A stretch of DNA of 64,000 nucleotides from MKSF01 sp037190225 (GTDB taxonomy: Bacteria; Bacteroidota; Bacteroidia; Chitinophagales; Chitinophagaceae): contig JBBCJL010000013.1 in the NCBI GenBank assembly GCA_037190225.1, forward strand, positions 62,001 through 126,000. Direction: 5' to 3'. The notes below the pieces were generated by a model. It searched no databases. It was given only the letters and a program-made list of their open reading frames with translations, and was not told the DNA's origin. The number at the start of each line of letters is the position of its first letter. Positions within the stretch are counted from its first letter, which is position 1. This document shows positions 61,775 to 64,000 of the stretch, piece by piece. Position numbers and translations under genes: made by a program.

Positions 61775-62800
61775 TCAGAACAGCTGCTGCTGGTTGCCTT
61801 TGTCAGTATTGGATTTTCCTAAATGCTCGTATGCCCGGGTAGTAGCTTCGCGGCCCCGGGGCGTCCGGATAATATAGCCTTCCTGGATAAGGAACGGCTC
61901 ATATACTTCTTCTATTGTGCCCGACTCTTCTCCCACCGCGGTAGCGATATTGCTGATCCCGACCGGGCCGCCCTTGAACTTTTCTATCAGCGTGGTCAGT
62001 ATCCTGTTGTCCATCTCATCCAGGCCGTTCTCATCCACGTTAAGCGCCCGCAGTCCGTGATCCGTTATCGCGAGATCTATGGTGCCGTTTCCCAGCACCT
62101 GGGCGAAATCCCTCATGCGTCTCAGCAGCCCGTTGGCGATACGGGGCGTGCCCCTGCTCCTTCTGGCGATGCCGGCAGCGGCTTCGGAAGTGATTTTTAC
62201 CTTTAATAAAGCGGCGGAGCGGGTAACGATACGAGTCAATACCTCGGCGGGGTAATAATCCAGCCGGGATTTGATGCCGAATCTTGACAGCAGCGGGGAG
62301 GTCAGCAGCCCGGACCTTGTTGTGGCGCCTACCAGGGTAAAGGGATTCAGGTCGATCTGGATAGACCTGGCGTTGGGTCCCGAATCTATCAGGATGTCGA
62401 TTTTATAATCTTCCATGGCAGCGTAGAGATACTCTTCCACCACTACGTTCAGCCTGTGTATTTCATCTATGAACAACACATCGCGGGCCTCGAGGTTGGT
62501 CAGCAATCCCGCAAGGTCGCCGGGCTTCTCCAGGACGGGGCCGCTGGTTTCTTTTATATTTACACCCAGCTCATTGGCCACGATCCTCGAAAGGGTTGTC
62601 TTACCCAGTCCGGGAGGGCCATGGAACAGCACGTGGTCCAGTGGCTCGTTCCGCTGGTTGGCAGCCTTTATGAAGATCCTTAAATTTTCAATAAGCTGCG
62701 GCTGCCCGGAGAAATCTTCTATGGACTGTGGACGGATCGTATTTTCATACTCCTTCTCACTACTGTTGAGGTTATTATTGGGTCGTATTTCTGATGCCAT
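61775..62800 (-). CDS. ruvB: Holliday junction branch migration ATPase RuvB
   Basis: A 341-aa AAA+ motor that drives Holliday junction migration with RuvA and RuvC. Walker A GPPGLGKTT is at residues 61-69, Walker B IDEIHRL at 111-117, sensor 1 GATTRSGLL, and the winged-helix C-terminal domain includes GPVGISNIATAVGEESGTIEEVYEPFLIQEGYI broken over ~278-312. The length is standard. ruvA and ruvC are not in the window. It is first of a minus-strand run with a lipoprotein, a heptose kinase and an Ldh-type gene. Confidence 0.96.
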   Translation of the reverse strand: MASEIRPNNNLNSSEKEYENTIRPQSIEDFSGQPQLIENLRIFIKAANQRNEPLDHVLFHGPPGLGKTTLSRIVANELGVNIKETSGPVLEKPGDLAGLLTNLEARDVLFIDEIHRLNVVVEEYLYAAMEDYKIDILIDSGPNARSIQIDLNPFTLVGATTRSGLLTSPLLSRFGIKSRLDYYPAEVLTRIVTRSAALLKVKITSEAAAGIARRSRGTPRIANGLLRRMRDFAQVLGNGTIDLAITDHGLRALNVDENGLDEMDNRILTTLIEKFKGGPVGISNIATAVGEESGTIEEVYEPFLIQEGYIIRTPRGREATTRAYEHLGKSNTDKGNQQQLF

Positions 62801-63004
62801 GTCGCTGCAAAGTTAAAATTAAACCTACATAGGTGCCTGAATTCTTTACAAAATAAAATATTATCCGCACCAACCCGCAGTATCGGCTATAAAATATTTC
62901 CGGGTCGCCGGGACATACCGGCAATGTACGGAATGGCTGCCGGGGCATCCCTATAACGGTTCATTAAAAAGACGAAAAAAAATTATTTGCTATATTGCGG
63001 CGCT

Positions 63005-63469
63005 ATGCTGTATATAGAGCCTAAAATACTGGAAAAGATCAAATCCTACTGTGCCTACCAGGAGCGGTGCCACAGCGAGGTCCGTTATAAGCTGGTCGAT
63101 CTTGGTGTGCGGGGAGAAGAGCTGGAGCATATCATCGGGCTGCTGATAGAAGAGAATTTCCTGAATGAGGAACGCTATGCAAAGGCCATTGTCCATGGTA
63201 AGCTGCATTATAAGCATTGGGGCAGGAGGAAGATCATACAATTCCTTAAAAGCAGGGATGTTTCGGAGTACTGTATCCAGGCAGGTCTCAGGGAGATAGA
63301 TGAGGACGATTACCGGGATATACTGCTGCAGGTAGCGCAGAAGAAGGCCGCGCGCCTGGAAAGCGGGACCCCGGCTTTTGAACGGCGCCAGAAGATCATA
63401 CAATATATGGTACAGAAAGGGTTTGAGGTAAATCTCGTCCGGGAAATAGTAAAAGACAATATAGAGTAA
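63005..63469 (+). CDS. recX: Regulatory protein RecX
   Basis: A 154-aa all-helical inhibitor or modulator of RecA. I start at the ATG at 63005 (MLYIEPKILEKI); a TTG six codons earlier is less likely. CAYQERCHSEVRYKL (residues ~11-25), FLNEERYAKAIVHGKLHYKHWGRRKI and RRQKIIQYMVQKGFEVNLVREIV are the three-helix repeats of the family. recA is not in the window. It is divergent from ruvB, from which it is separated by about 200 bases. Confidence 0.88.
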   Translation: MLYIEPKILEKIKSYCAYQERCHSEVRYKLVDLGVRGEELEHIIGLLIEENFLNEERYAKAIVHGKLHYKHWGRRKIIQFLKSRDVSEYCIQAGLREIDEDDYRDILLQVAQKKAARLESGTPAFERRQKIIQYMVQKGFEVNLVREIVKDNIE

Positions 63470-63526
63470 GGAAATATCGTTATCTTTACAGTAAAAGAAC
63501 ACAAGCCATTCCCCAAACTCTAGCAT

Positions 63527-63913
63527 ATGGTGTATCAAATATCGGAAGGTGTAGGTATCAGAGTAGAGGTGTTTTATCGCCCGGAGCAGAGTAATCCGAT
63601 GTATTCTGAGTTTTTATTTGCGTACAGGATTTCCATTGAAAATCTTTCCAATCACCCCATACAGCTCCTGAGCAGGCATTGGGATATTGTTGATTCCAAT
63701 AATACCCACCGTACAGTAGACGGCGAAGGAGTGGTGGGAGAGCAGCCGATCCTGATGCCCGGTGAGGTCTACAGGTATGTTTCCGCTGCGCATCTTTTTA
63801 CCGATATGGGTAAAATGTCCGGTTATTATACGATGCTGAACAGGTTCAACAATAAAACTTTCCGGATCACTATTCCTGAATTCCAGCTGGTGGTGCCTTT
63901 CAGGCTCAATTGA
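63527..63913 (+). CDS. apaG: ApaG domain protein
   Basis: A 128-aa protein with the ApaG beta-sandwich: EVFYRPEQSNPMYSEFLFAYRISIENLSN, then LLSRHWDIVDSNNTHRTVDGEGVVGEQPILMPGEVYRYVSA, and GYYTMLNR near the end. The GExxxYxSg and R.W.I.d motifs are the family signature. In E. coli apaG lies with apaH and is tied to Co/Mg efflux, but its biochemical role is not settled. It follows recX by 57 bases and ends in a strong hairpin. Confidence 0.92.
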   Translation: MVYQISEGVGIRVEVFYRPEQSNPMYSEFLFAYRISIENLSNHPIQLLSRHWDIVDSNNTHRTVDGEGVVGEQPILMPGEVYRYVSAAHLFTDMGKMSGYYTMLNRFNNKTFRITIPEFQLVVPFRLN

Positions 63914-63949
63914 TTAATTGTTTCTCCAGGCCCCTATGCCTGTTTATAC

Positions 63950-63994
63950 TGCCTGCAGAACACCTTTACGGTTGTTTCTGCAGGCATTTTTATT
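63950..63994 (+). terminator. Terminator after apaG
   Basis: TGCCTGCAGAA (63950-63960), a 15-base loop, TTCTGCAGGCA (63976-63986), then TTTTTATTG. Confidence 0.85.
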
Positions 63995-64000
63995 GATATG

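Noticed and set aside
62808..62815. TAACTTTG on the minus strand before ruvB
   Set aside because: A fair match to TAnnTTTG, but only 7 bases from the start codon and without a spaced TTG; kept as a weak possibility only.

Overview
The window looks like a chromosomal segment of a Bacteroidota bacterium, most likely a member of the Chitinophagaceae/Chitinophagales with moderate GC. The grounds are: five secreted proteins ending in type IX secretion (T9SS) sorting domains (four Por-tail type A, one type B/CHU_C), a gliding-motility GldG homologue, promoter elements matching the Bacteroidetes consensus (TTG/TTTG, about 19 nt, TAnnTTTG), and few Shine-Dalgarno sequences. The genus is inferred only. 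No rRNA, tRNA, CRISPR array, insertion sequence or prophage was seen.

Layout. 1-4.4 kb: the 3' end of a secreted lysyl-endopeptidase-like protease, a truncated globin, and a 993-aa secreted propeller/GEVED/Ig-like protein. 4.7-9.0 kb: rpoC, standing alone on the minus strand with its own promoter and no rpoB beside it. 9.3-16.6 kb: a methyltransferase, a class V aminotransferase, DUF1003 and DUF1697 proteins, a T9SS-exported propeller protein, a mini PDZ protein coupled to a membrane protein, and a siderophore-interacting-type flavoreductase. 17-24.3 kb: a dense minus-strand set of small VOC, SRPBCC, DUF1801 and YdeI-type genes, interrupted by an aldo/keto reductase and a metallophosphoesterase. 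24.7-34.2 kb: an MFS exporter, a DJ-1/PfpI protein paired with an epimerase, an M3 peptidase, gldG, tryptophan 2,3-dioxygenase and a lipoprotein GH3 (NagZ-like). 34.4-41.9 kb: one 2502-aa surface protein with tandem repeats. 42-47.6 kb: a Crp/Fnr regulator, a DUF6157 protein, xseA-xseB, and an ABC ATPase with a large unrecognised membrane partner. 48-50.6 kb: mreB-mreC-mreD. 50.9-58.8 kb: gamma carbonic anhydrase, M1 aminopeptidase lipoprotein, an unknown exported protein, recJ, an Hsp15-type S4 protein, and a secreted reprolysin-type metalloprotease. 59-64 kb: a minus-strand ruvB-lipoprotein-heptose-kinase-Ldh unit, then recX and apaG.

How the genes fit together. Two themes recur. One is export and surface decoration: T9SS cargo proteases and adhesin-like proteins, GldG, lipoproteins. 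The other is housekeeping: transcription (rpoC), cell shape (mreBCD), and DNA repair or recombination (xseAB, recJ, ruvB, recX). The small VOC/SRPBCC/DUF1801 genes form an accessory island of probable small-molecule binding or resistance proteins.

I see no unmistakable new defence or mobile system. The best candidates for something undescribed are the ABC ATPase/8-TM pair at 44.6-47.6 kb, the orphan rpoC, the ruvB/heptose-kinase operon, and a small dispersed repeat family (TGGTCATTCCnnAnnGGATGT).
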